Origin: an uncultured Ruminococcus sp.
GTDB lineage: Bacteria > Bacillota > Clostridia > Oscillospirales > Acutalibacteraceae
Length of the DNA stretch: 8,851 bases
Direction of reading: 5' to 3'
Assembly (NCBI GenBank): GCA_902797065.1
Contig: CADBRK010000252.1
Span: forward strand, 1 to 8,851
The notes under the pieces were generated by a model. The model was not told where the DNA came from. It worked only from the letters and a program-made list of their open reading frames with translations, and searched no databases. The position numbers and the translations under genes were made by a program. Below, piece after piece: positions 1 through 6,655 of the stretch (position 1 is its first letter; each line of letters opens with the position of its first letter).

Positions 1-346
1 AATTATACACGGGTACGCCAAGCATTGTACCCAGTATATTTGCAGCATTTATTCCTACCGTAAAGCACGGCATATATGAATCCGCTGCATCACGCGGGCG
101 TGACGAAACACCGATCGCAGTGATGTCCGGCTCAAAATCAAGATCATCATACAGCTCGCCGATGATCTCGTGAAGCTGCTGCGTGTGATGAAAAACTGCG
201 TCACTCTGGCGCAGACCGCATTTGCCCTCTGATACGGGAAGAAGTCTGCGTTTATGGTACAGCTTTTTTTCGCTGTAACAATAGAGGGCGGCGGACGTTG
301 TGTAATTGCTTGTGTCTATTCCGAGAGTACATTCCTTGCTTTTCAT
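1..346 (-). CDS. Peptidase M22 / TsaD(Gcp)-like protein, partial (C-terminus beyond left edge)
   Basis: The first 115 residues are present and the rest runs off the left edge. The N-terminus reads LGIDTSNYTTSAAL (residues 8-21), which matches the opening β-strand and nucleotide-binding turn of the ASKHA-fold TsaD/Gcp family. The segment FTVGINAANILGTMLGVPVY (residues 95-114) matches the family stretch just before the metal-binding HxxxH motif, which would lie outside the window. Genuine TsaD makes the tRNA t6A modification. In Clostridia a second, shorter 'peptidase M22' paralogue often follows nusB, and this context fits that paralogue better than TsaD itself; its function is not established. 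The ATG at 346 lies one base after the nusB stop (TAA-C-ATG), so translation is probably coupled. The nearest purine-rich site, AAGGA, is about 14 nt upstream and weak. Family assignment is fairly sure; function is not. Confidence 0.85.
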   Translation of the reverse strand, partial: MKSKECTLGIDTSNYTTSAALYCYSEKKLYHKRRLLPVSEGKCGLRQSDAVFHHTQQLHEIIGELYDDLDFEPDITAIGVSSRPRDAADSYMPCFTVGINAANILGTMLGVPVYN

Positions 347-347
347 G

Positions 348-875
348 TTATTCTGCCATATCCTTAACAACCGAACCGAGTACACCGTTTACAAACCGTG
401 CATCCTGAGGAGTCGAGTATTTTTTCGATAATTCTACCGCTTCGTTTATAACGACTTTTTCTGATGTGCTGCCGTATTTCAGTTCAGTTACGGCAAAACG
501 CAGAACACTGAGCGTGACCCTTGACAAGCGGTCTATCGTCCAACCTTTGATATACTTCTTAATTGTATCGTCAACTTCGTCTTTATTCTCGATAAATGCA
601 TTTAGCATCTTCATAAAAAACGGATCCGATTCGGGTAAAAAGCCTTCATCTTCCTTATCCGATGGCTCGATATTATTGTCGTCTGTCTTTGATTTTGCAT
701 TATCGGAATATATATCTACGATGACTCTCGATTGCTTTGATCTATCTAATATTTCCTCAATAGAATCATCCGAAAATGTCATCTCAAAAAGTATTGCAAA
801 GCACATCTCTCTTTTTTCTCTGAAACGGCGTATTTCTTCTTCACTAAGCCTTCTTTTTGCGTTTTCCTTGCTCAT
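348..875 (-). CDS. nusB: Transcription antitermination factor NusB
   Basis: NusB binds boxA RNA together with NusE (ribosomal protein S10) and supports antitermination of rRNA operons in the cytoplasm. The all-helical NusB fold is clear in the C-terminal half: GWTIDRLSRVTLSVLRFAV (from about residue 111), then a VVINEAVELSKKYS segment, and the hallmark RFVNGVLGSV near the end. The N-terminus (RREMCFAILFEM-like helix) also fits. At 175 aa it is longer than the usual 130-150 aa. The extra length is an acidic, probably disordered insert at about residues 50-82, between the first helix and the FFMKMLNAF helix. The ATG at 875 has GAGG nine bases upstream. The gene is first in an operon with the downstream M22 gene and has a promoter at 952-980. 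Confidence 0.95.
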   Translation of the reverse strand: MSKENAKRRLSEEEIRRFREKREMCFAILFEMTFSDDSIEEILDRSKQSRVIVDIYSDNAKSKTDDNNIEPSDKEDEGFLPESDPFFMKMLNAFIENKDEVDDTIKKYIKGWTIDRLSRVTLSVLRFAVTELKYGSTSEKVVINEAVELSKKYSTPQDARFVNGVLGSVVKDMAE

Positions 876-951
876 ATTATCCTACCTCTGTTTTTATGAA
901 TATTATTATCATTAATTCCGCTAAACGTTACAAAAATGCCTATACTATTTT

Positions 952-980
952 ATTATATCACACAACAAAAAATAAAACAA
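952..980 (-). promoter_or_regulatory. Probable sigma-A promoter of nusB
   Basis: On the minus strand, TTGTTT (975-980) is separated by 17 bp from a perfect TATAAT (952-957). Transcription would start near 945 and leave a leader of about 70 nt before the nusB ATG. The upstream gene ends in a terminator at 1057-1089, so nusB needs its own promoter here. The -35 box is only a partial match. Confidence 0.6.
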
Positions 981-1056
981 TACTTCACCCAAAGCTTAAA
1001 TATTACAACTTTGATTACTTTATTCCATGCTGCGTTACGGGTATTTGATCTCTTAG

Positions 1057-1089
1057 AAAAAGGACCCGCAGAGTTCATACTGCGGATCC
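1057..1089 (-). terminator. Intrinsic terminator of the gtrA–flavoenzyme–glycosyltransferase operon
   Basis: Read on the minus strand, GGATCCGCAG (1080-1089) and CTGCGGGTCC (1062-1071) form a 10-bp stem with one G·U pair and an 8-nt loop, followed directly by TTTTT (1057-1061). It begins eight bases after the stop codon of the glycosyltransferase gene. The other strand has no U-run, so it acts in one direction only. Confidence 0.9.
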
Positions 1090-1096
1090 CGAATTA

Positions 1097-2686
1097 TTAC
1101 TTCTTGGTACCAAGATATACATAAACAATAGCAGATAACAAACAAAATACAGAAACAAGAGCTATTGTTCCGTAGTTTACAGCATTAACAACCGCAGTAT
1201 CCTTCTTCTTTGTGTTTTCCTTGATCTGCTGCGGGAACAATCCGACAAACAGCGCACCTGTAATCATCGTAGGAAGAATATAGCGGAAATCCATGGAACA
1301 GTTGTGCGGATACTGGAACGAGAATACAATAAAGTTTATGAATAACAACAAATGATACGAAACGATATAAATCTTCATATCTCTGTCAAGGCACTTACTC
1401 TTTGTTATGCAGCAGTAAACCATTGCAACAATTGAAAGTGCAATAAGAAGAATATTTACAATAAGAAGAAGTCTGCATACTCCCCCGGGAACATTTTCGT
1501 ATTTGTATTCACCGAACAGCGATGTCTTAATAAGAGATACAAACGGGTTATACTCAAAATACTCGGCTCCCGTATGAACTCTGTTGAGGAATGTATTCTC
1601 AAACGGATGGTATGACATATCGAACAGTCTTTCGTATGCAGTATGGAAACCGACATACTGATCCGATGTCTCGGAAAGCTTCATAACGTAATTAAACGGA
1701 ACTTCAAACTTAATAAAGTTCCTTATAGAATACCACAATCCGAGCGGCAGACACACACAGCCGAATATGCAGTACTGCCTGATATTTTCCGCCATTTTTT
1801 TCTTCTCCTTGATAAGCTTGATCAGGAAAAGAAGAGCGATCGGCGGAGCAACCAATACTACCGAAAGCTTCGTAGACATGCCTGCACCTATCGATAATGC
1901 TATCAGCAGAATGTTCTTTGTTGTCGGGTCTTTATACCATCTTATGGCAGCATAAAAAGCAAGCATCATAAACAAGAACGCAAGCCCGTCGTTATTGATA
2001 CTGCCGGCTATAAGTATTGAACTCGGATGAAAAGCTATTATTGCAAGCGCGATTGCCTTCGGCTTTTTGATTATGTTCAATAAATCAAGTATCCTCTCGG
2101 ATATGAGCATTACGCAGCACGAGTAGAACAATGTGAGAAACTGAATGCTTCCGATAGCCCTGTCATACGAAGCGCCGAATGTAGTCAGAATTCTCATCCA
2201 GAGAGCCGCCAGGAAGTGATGGAGCGGAGGATGATAAAACTGCGCCTTTGACGTAGGGTTGAAATCGGGCAGCTTAAAGCCGTTCTCATAGAAAAACTCA
2301 ATATAGCCGGAATGACCGGTTCCCGAACCGAAGTCGAAAATATCATGCTGACGGTGGCGGATCGTAGCACTGACAACTGTATACAAGCAGTAATTCAATC
2401 GCAGAACAAAGCCTGCCGCCAAAATCAGAAGAATAACATTCTGCCACGTAAGCTTGTCGTTGATCTTCAGATAAACCGCTGTTCCGATCAGTACAAGCAT
2501 AGCCGTTATTACAAGAGGTGTTCCGTTATATGCCTGCGTCTTATCAAAGATCATCGTACAGAGAACGCATAGTATCGCAAAAGCCGCCAGGCATTTTTTA
2601 ACAAGCCCGGGTTCAAAATCGGTTTCCCGCTTTACAAAAGTATTCTGCGGTTTGGTCTTGCCGAGGTTCGTAGATATTTTACTCAT
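1097..2686 (-). CDS. Multi-pass GT-C membrane glycosyltransferase (PMT/GT39-like)
   Basis: This 529-aa protein has many hydrophobic helices, starting at about residues 31-47, 56-74 and 82-104, and continuing to a last helix at about 505-525 before the C-terminal GTKK. The first long extracytoplasmic loop carries RQHD (112-115), the usual place for the catalytic acid in GT-C enzymes, followed by YHPPLHHFLAALW (151-163). GSINNDGLAFL (229-239) is a second family-like motif. A soluble stretch at roughly 325-400 probably faces outward. GT-C enzymes of this type move a sugar from a polyprenyl-phosphate carrier to a protein, lipid or polysaccharide outside the membrane; acceptor and sugar here are unknown. 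The ATG at 2686 has AAGGA ten bases upstream, placed across the end of the preceding gene, whose stop is only six bases away. It is the last gene of a three-gene operon. Fold and class are likely; substrate cannot be read from the sequence. Confidence 0.82.
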   Translation of the reverse strand: MSKISTNLGKTKPQNTFVKRETDFEPGLVKKCLAAFAILCVLCTMIFDKTQAYNGTPLVITAMLVLIGTAVYLKINDKLTWQNVILLILAAGFVLRLNYCLYTVVSATIRHRQHDIFDFGSGTGHSGYIEFFYENGFKLPDFNPTSKAQFYHPPLHHFLAALWMRILTTFGASYDRAIGSIQFLTLFYSCCVMLISERILDLLNIIKKPKAIALAIIAFHPSSILIAGSINNDGLAFLFMMLAFYAAIRWYKDPTTKNILLIALSIGAGMSTKLSVVLVAPPIALLFLIKLIKEKKKMAENIRQYCIFGCVCLPLGLWYSIRNFIKFEVPFNYVMKLSETSDQYVGFHTAYERLFDMSYHPFENTFLNRVHTGAEYFEYNPFVSLIKTSLFGEYKYENVPGGVCRLLLIVNILLIALSIVAMVYCCITKSKCLDRDMKIYIVSYHLLLFINFIVFSFQYPHNCSMDFRYILPTMITGALFVGLFPQQIKENTKKKDTAVVNAVNYGTIALVSVFCLLSAIVYVYLGTKK

Positions 2687-2692
2687 ATATGA

Positions 2693-4267
2693 TCAATCCT
2701 TATTTTCTTCTTTAGTCTCGTGATATGATTTTTCGGTATTGACATTCCAGATACTGCGCTTGTCCGTCGAACCCGATTTTATACACTCCGCAGCTCTGAA
2801 CGCAGTCACCATGGAATGATCCATATTATTATATCTATGCTGACCGTTTCTGCCTACGCAGAAGAGATTCGGGTACATATTAAGCTGAGATATAAGTTGA
2901 TCCATCTGGGCATAAGTATCAAAATATGCGGGATAAGCTTTCTTAATACGTTTGCGATGAGCGTCAATGACCTGATCGGTCGTGATAACACCCATTGTTT
3001 CAAGCTCTTTTGCGGCGAACTTTATGCACTCCTCGTCTGTCATGTTCCAGAAGCTGTCACCCTCTTCGCAGAAGTATTCCAGACCGATCCATACGTGCTT
3101 TTCGGGATCGTCAACAAGATACGGGCTCCAGTTGTTGAACACCTGGATACGTCCGAGCTTAACATTGGTATCCTGAACGTATATCCAGCAGTCGGGAACA
3201 ATATTATTCAGCGTCTTGATGTCCGTTTCGTTTTTGAGATTAAGCTTATCGACAAGCAGTCCTACTGTCACAAAATCTCTGTATGGCAAACCCTTTGCAA
3301 TAGCTACTATATCATCGGACGGCTTATCGCCTGTCATGCCGATAAAAAGATCCTTAACCGGCATAGATGATACAAAGATGTCTCCCTCAACTGTGACGCT
3401 TCCGTTATCTGTCTCACAGACTACCTGCGTAACCTTATTCTTGTTGATAACAATATTCTTTACGGAATATCCTTTTTTTATTGTACCGCCAAGCTTCTCG
3501 ATCTCCGCAGCAACAGTCTCCCACAGCTGACCGGGACCGTATTTCGGGTACCAGAATTCCTCTATCAGCGAAGTCTCGACTTCTTTGTTGTTCTTTTTGC
3601 CTCCGAAAGCTTTTTTGAACATATCCTTGATTACGGCTCTGATCGACAGACCTTTTACACGCTGTGCGCCCCAATCGGCAGATATTTCGCTCGGGTGACG
3701 TCCCCAAAGCTTTTCGGTGTATCCTTCAAAGAACATGCTGTACAGCTTCTTGCCGAATCTGTTGATATAGAAATTTCCGAGACTTGTTTCGGGCTTCTTG
3801 AAGATACACGCTTTCAGATAGCTGAAACCCGCAACCATAGTCGTCCCGAATCCCATGCCCTTTATAGTATCCCACTTCATCGAAATAGGATAATCAAAGA
3901 AATGCCTGTTAAAATAGATCCTCGAGATGCGGCGTCTGATAAGCATTACCCTGTCTTCTTTGTTCGGGTTGGGTCCCCCCGCTTCAAGCGGCTTTTCTCT
4001 GCCAAGCTTTTCGTCGTCAAAGCTGTTGACGCCCTGGATCGGCATCATGTTCTTCCACCACTGCATAACGGAATCATCCTTGGAGAAAAAGCGGTGTCCG
4101 CCTATGTCCATTCTGTTTCCGTTGTATTTTACAGTTTGAGATATTCCGCCTATGGCTTGTGTTTCTTCCAGTATTTCAACCTGATACTCGCCCTTGCCGT
4201 CCTTCAGCAGCTCATATGCTGTGGTAAGACCCGCAGGACCCGCACCGATTATTACTATTTTTTTCAT
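2693..4267 (-). CDS. FAD-dependent amine-oxidase-fold oxidoreductase (UDP-galactopyranose-mutase-like / PRK07208-type)
   Basis: The protein has 524 aa. An N-terminal Rossmann dinucleotide-binding motif, VIIGAGPAGLTTAYELL (5-21), is followed by the acidic ribose-binding strand EILEE (31-35), IGGISQT (39-45) and IGGHRFFSK (55-63). The C-terminus has VGRNGQHRYNNMDHSMVTAFRAA (471-493), the second FAD-contact region of this fold. From memory, the whole length resembles the family NCBI labels PRK07208 (related to COG1232), including FFDYPI, EGYTEKLWG, EISADW and FNNWSPY. That family has no settled function; its fold is shared with UDP-galactopyranose mutase, protoporphyrinogen oxidase and phytoene desaturase. 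No heme or carotenoid genes are nearby, while GtrA and GT-C genes flank it in one operon, so a sugar-nucleotide or lipid-sugar substrate is the better guess. AGGAG lies nine bases before the ATG. No signal peptide is seen, so it should be cytoplasmic. Confidence 0.85.
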   Translation of the reverse strand: MKKIVIIGAGPAGLTTAYELLKDGKGEYQVEILEETQAIGGISQTVKYNGNRMDIGGHRFFSKDDSVMQWWKNMMPIQGVNSFDDEKLGREKPLEAGGPNPNKEDRVMLIRRRISRIYFNRHFFDYPISMKWDTIKGMGFGTTMVAGFSYLKACIFKKPETSLGNFYINRFGKKLYSMFFEGYTEKLWGRHPSEISADWGAQRVKGLSIRAVIKDMFKKAFGGKKNNKEVETSLIEEFWYPKYGPGQLWETVAAEIEKLGGTIKKGYSVKNIVINKNKVTQVVCETDNGSVTVEGDIFVSSMPVKDLFIGMTGDKPSDDIVAIAKGLPYRDFVTVGLLVDKLNLKNETDIKTLNNIVPDCWIYVQDTNVKLGRIQVFNNWSPYLVDDPEKHVWIGLEYFCEEGDSFWNMTDEECIKFAAKELETMGVITTDQVIDAHRKRIKKAYPAYFDTYAQMDQLISQLNMYPNLFCVGRNGQHRYNNMDHSMVTAFRAAECIKSGSTDKRSIWNVNTEKSYHETKEENKD

Positions 4268-4290
4268 TACGGCATACTCCTAATTCAAAA

Positions 4291-4806
4291 TCATTCTTCT
4301 TCGCAGTTTCTGTAAAGTATAAATTTTCTGGCACAGAAATTCCATATATAAACCAGCACTACGGCTATAATCTTACCGGGGATATAATACTTATCCACAG
4401 GAATAAGAGAGCCGAATGTCTGATGAGTTACAAAGAATCCCTCTCCGAATATTCCGTCCACCGAGAACGGCGCCATGATAAGTTCGGTAAGCAAAGCGCC
4501 GATTATACCTATGATCACAAAGAAAATAAAATCCTTTGTACGGTTTTCAACCTTAGCTTTTGCGAACACCCATAATGTTGATATTATGTAGTTTACAGTA
4601 ACACCAAACACAAACCCCACTGCCGCACCGACAGATTCGGGCATGTGAAACAGCTCTCTGCATATGATAAGAACAACAAAGTCAACAACCGTTGCAGCGC
4701 CGCCTACAAAGAGACTCCTGAAAAACTGGATAAAGGTATTGCTTGTTTCTTCGATAAACAGTTTTTTGAACAGACCGCCTTCGGTTTTATTCTTTTCTTT
4801 TGCCAT
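4291..4806 (-). CDS. GtrA-family membrane protein (putative polyprenyl-phosphate-sugar flippase component)
   Basis: This is a 171-aa protein with four predicted membrane helices at about residues 32-49, 57-81, 91-112 and 142-158. Family hallmarks are FVGGAATVVDF in helix 1, VNYIISTLWVF ending helix 2 and WNFCARKFILY at the C-terminus. GtrA proteins (Pfam GtrA) are thought to help flip or present lipid-linked sugars. The reading frame is open to an ATG at 4854, but I prefer the ATG at 4806. AGAGG lies 11 bases before it, whereas the upstream ATG has no Shine-Dalgarno site and directly abuts a TATAAT -10 box, so it would fall outside the transcript. The gene is first in the operon and 23 bp ahead of the flavoenzyme gene. 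A short charged N-terminus precedes helix 1. Confidence 0.88.
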   Translation of the reverse strand: MAKEKNKTEGGLFKKLFIEETSNTFIQFFRSLFVGGAATVVDFVVLIICRELFHMPESVGAAVGFVFGVTVNYIISTLWVFAKAKVENRTKDFIFFVIIGIIGALLTELIMAPFSVDGIFGEGFFVTHQTFGSLIPVDKYYIPGKIIAVVLVYIWNFCARKFILYRNCEEE

Positions 4807-4845
4807 AATTACACTAACCTCTTTCATAAAGTCTGAAAACACTCT

Positions 4846-4939
4846 ATTATACATTCGTACCGACAGAGCATTTTGTAACAGAACGTTAAAAAAATCAAAA
4901 AACAGATTTTGTATTCAATTTCTTACACAAACAATTATA
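4846..4939 (-). promoter_or_regulatory. Probable promoter region of the gtrA operon
   Basis: On the minus strand a perfect TATAAT lies at 4846-4851, which would start transcription near 4839, about 33 nt before the preferred gtrA start. Its -35 region is poor. A second TATAAT at 4934-4939 lies further upstream, also without a good -35 box. The stretch from about 4880 to 4990 is extremely A/T-rich and could serve as an UP element. Which -10 box is used cannot be decided from sequence. Confidence 0.5.
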
Positions 4940-4990
4940 TAATAACACAAACACATAAATAAAACAACAAATTTTATAAAAAAAATCAAA

Positions 4991-5023
4991 CAAAAAATAC
5001 TCTCCCTTGTTTCGGAAGAGTAT
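4991..5023 (-). terminator. Intrinsic terminator of murC
   Basis: Read on the minus strand, ATACTCTTCC (5014-5023) and GGGAGAGTAT (4997-5006) form a 10-bp stem with one G·U pair and a 7-nt loop. A run of T follows at once (4992-4997). It begins eight bases after the murC stop codon and separates murC from the downstream gtrA operon. Confidence 0.9.
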
Positions 5024-5031
5024 CACGTAAA

Positions 5032-6438
5032 TTATTTATCGAATTTCGCTTTGAGCATATCATTTATCATATTGGCGCACATATAGACATTTCCGCCGCC
5101 CATTGTAAGAATGAGGTCACCCTCTTTTGCATTATCGCAAACATACTTTGCGGCATCTTCAAATGTGTCTATACACTTTGAACCGGGAACCTTTGCCCCG
5201 AGATCGGTATTATAGATGTTATAGGTATTCTTTTCTCTTACGGGGAGTATTTCCAGGATCACAGCCTCGTCAACTATCGACAATGCTTTTGCAAAATCGT
5301 CAAGCAGCATAGCCGTACGTGAATATGTATGCGGCTGGAACACATTCCAGACTTTGCGGAAGCCCATTTTCATTGCCGCCGTGAGCGCTGCAGTGATCTC
5401 CGTCGGATGATGCGCAAAATCATCGGCAACCGTGATTCCGCCGTGAGTGCCGAGAACCTCGAATCTTCTGTGAACGCCTGTAAACTTATGCAGATTTTCG
5501 CTGATATTCTCCGGCGACACTCCCGCATAATGCGCCGCGGAAGCAGCTGCAAGTGCGTTATATACATTATGCTTGCCGGGTACGGACAACGCAATATTGC
5601 AAAGCTTCTCATCGCCGCAATAGAAATCAAATGCGTCGTATACCGTATCTTCGGGAGACGTGAGAACAGCACGGTATTTATTGTTTTCTCCGAAACCGAA
5701 AGTAAGCACCTCAAGATCGGTATCATTCACACAATCAAGCGCATTTGCGTCGTCACCGTTGACAACAACTGCTTTGGAAGTCTGCGCAATAAACTTTCTG
5801 AATGATTTTTTAATATTATCCATATTCTCGAAATAATCGAGATGATCGGCATCGACATTGAGTACAACTGCGATAGCCGGGGTTATCTGCAGGAATGAGT
5901 CGACATACTCGCACGCTTCGCAAACGATAATATCAGATTTTCCGACATAACTGTTCCCGCCGACAGAAGGAAGCGTACCGCCGATGATAGCAGTCGGGTC
6001 TTTTCCGCTGCCTATCATGATCTGAGAGATCATAGCCGTCGTGGTGGTTTTTCCGTGTGTACCCGAAACGGCGATCGAACGTTTATATCTTCTTGTAACG
6101 ATACCGAGCATCACCGAACGCTCAATAGCGGGTATGCCTTTCTGCTTTGCCGTAACAAGTTCGATATTGTCGGGCTTTACCGCTGCGGTATATACAACAA
6201 GCTCAGCGCCCTCGACATTCTTGGCATCATGCCCCATATACACGGGAATACCGTAGCTTATTATCCTGCGGAGAGTATCGCCGTCGTTCATATCCGAACC
6301 GCTGACCTCAAATCCCTCGGAGATCATAATCTCAGCAAGGGGACACATCCCCGAGCCGCCTATTCCTACAAAGTGTATTCTTTTGATCCTGTCAAGTATA
6401 CTGTCGTATGATTTATCACAAAATTTATCTGCGTACAA
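5032..6438 (-). CDS. murC: UDP-N-acetylmuramate–L-alanine ligase MurC
   Basis: MurC uses ATP to join L-alanine to UDP-N-acetylmuramic acid, the first amino-acid step of peptidoglycan precursor synthesis in the cytoplasm. All three Mur-ligase domains are present. The N-terminal UDP-binding domain has IHFVGIGGSGMCPLAE (from about residue 21). The central ATPase has SGTHGKTTTT (about 125-134) and NVDADHLDYF. The C-terminal domain has DDFAHHPTEI, FQPHTYSRT and a final MGGGNVY. Length (468 aa) is normal. A GTG at 6447 would add three residues, but the best Shine-Dalgarno site, AGAGG at 6447-6451, overlaps that GTG and sits eight bases before the TTG at 6438, so I call TTG as the start. The gene is transcribed alone, with a consensus-like promoter at 6514-6542 and a terminator at 4991-5023, and is divergent from the rRNA methyltransferase gene. 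Confidence 0.96.
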   Translation of the reverse strand: MYADKFCDKSYDSILDRIKRIHFVGIGGSGMCPLAEIMISEGFEVSGSDMNDGDTLRRIISYGIPVYMGHDAKNVEGAELVVYTAAVKPDNIELVTAKQKGIPAIERSVMLGIVTRRYKRSIAVSGTHGKTTTTAMISQIMIGSGKDPTAIIGGTLPSVGGNSYVGKSDIIVCEACEYVDSFLQITPAIAVVLNVDADHLDYFENMDNIKKSFRKFIAQTSKAVVVNGDDANALDCVNDTDLEVLTFGFGENNKYRAVLTSPEDTVYDAFDFYCGDEKLCNIALSVPGKHNVYNALAAASAAHYAGVSPENISENLHKFTGVHRRFEVLGTHGGITVADDFAHHPTEITAALTAAMKMGFRKVWNVFQPHTYSRTAMLLDDFAKALSIVDEAVILEILPVREKNTYNIYNTDLGAKVPGSKCIDTFEDAAKYVCDNAKEGDLILTMGGGNVYMCANMINDMLKAKFDK

Positions 6439-6513
6439 GAAAAGCACCTCTGTTTCAGCTTACTATTCAAATAATACCCGGCGTATCTGCCTTTGTTTTT
6501 GAGTCTACTAAAC

Positions 6514-6542
6514 ATTATATATCAAAAACCAAAAAATATCAA
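6514..6542 (-). promoter_or_regulatory. Sigma-A promoter of murC
   Basis: On the minus strand TTGATA (6537-6542) is separated by exactly 17 bp from TATAAT (6514-6519). This is the best promoter match in the window. Transcription would begin near 6507 and give a leader of about 70 nt, in which I see no clear structure. Confidence 0.8.
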
Positions 6543-6586
6543 CATAAATATTAATCTATTAATTATAGTTTCAAAAGAATTTTTTG

Positions 6587-6615
6587 TTGATTTGACCGTT
6601 AAAACATGATAGAAT
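6587..6615 (+). promoter_or_regulatory. Probable sigma-A promoter of the rRNA methyltransferase gene
   Basis: TTGATT (6587-6592) is separated by 17 bp from TAGAAT (6610-6615). A TG one base before the -10 box (6607-6608) gives an extended -10. Transcription would start near 6622. It is back to back with the murC promoter: the two -35 boxes are 44 bp apart. Confidence 0.7.
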
Positions 6616-6632
6616 GAATTCAGAATGAATTC
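6611..6632 (+). repeat. Tandem 11-bp direct repeat across the transcription start
   Basis: AGAATGAATTC occurs twice head to tail (6611-6621 and 6622-6632). The first copy includes part of the -10 box, and the predicted transcription start falls at the border with the second. It may be a simple slippage duplication or a short operator. Confidence 0.85.
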
Positions 6633-6655
6633 AGAAAGAAAAAGCAGGTGATTTT

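Noticed and set aside
466..915. 149-aa plus-strand frame over nusB
   Set aside because: It is serine/leucine-rich reverse-strand shadow coding, while nusB on the minus strand is unmistakable.
2693..4267. Naming the flavoenzyme UDP-galactopyranose mutase (glf)
   Set aside because: The fold and the GGHRFFS-type motif are compatible, but I cannot verify the sugar-binding arginines, and the full-length resemblance is to the broader PRK07208-type family. I kept the general name.
3695..4315. 206-aa open frame on the plus strand
   Set aside because: It is antisense to the flavoenzyme gene, which has strong family motifs over its full length. It shows no recognisable domain and no RBS.
4880..4990. 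Very A/T-rich stretch as a possible replication origin or attachment site
   Set aside because: No DnaA-box cluster, iterons or flanking duplication is seen. Its place upstream of the gtrA promoter explains it well enough.
5329..5805. 158-aa open frame on the plus strand
   Set aside because: It lies inside murC on the opposite strand; a basic, motif-free product is expected from a shadow frame.
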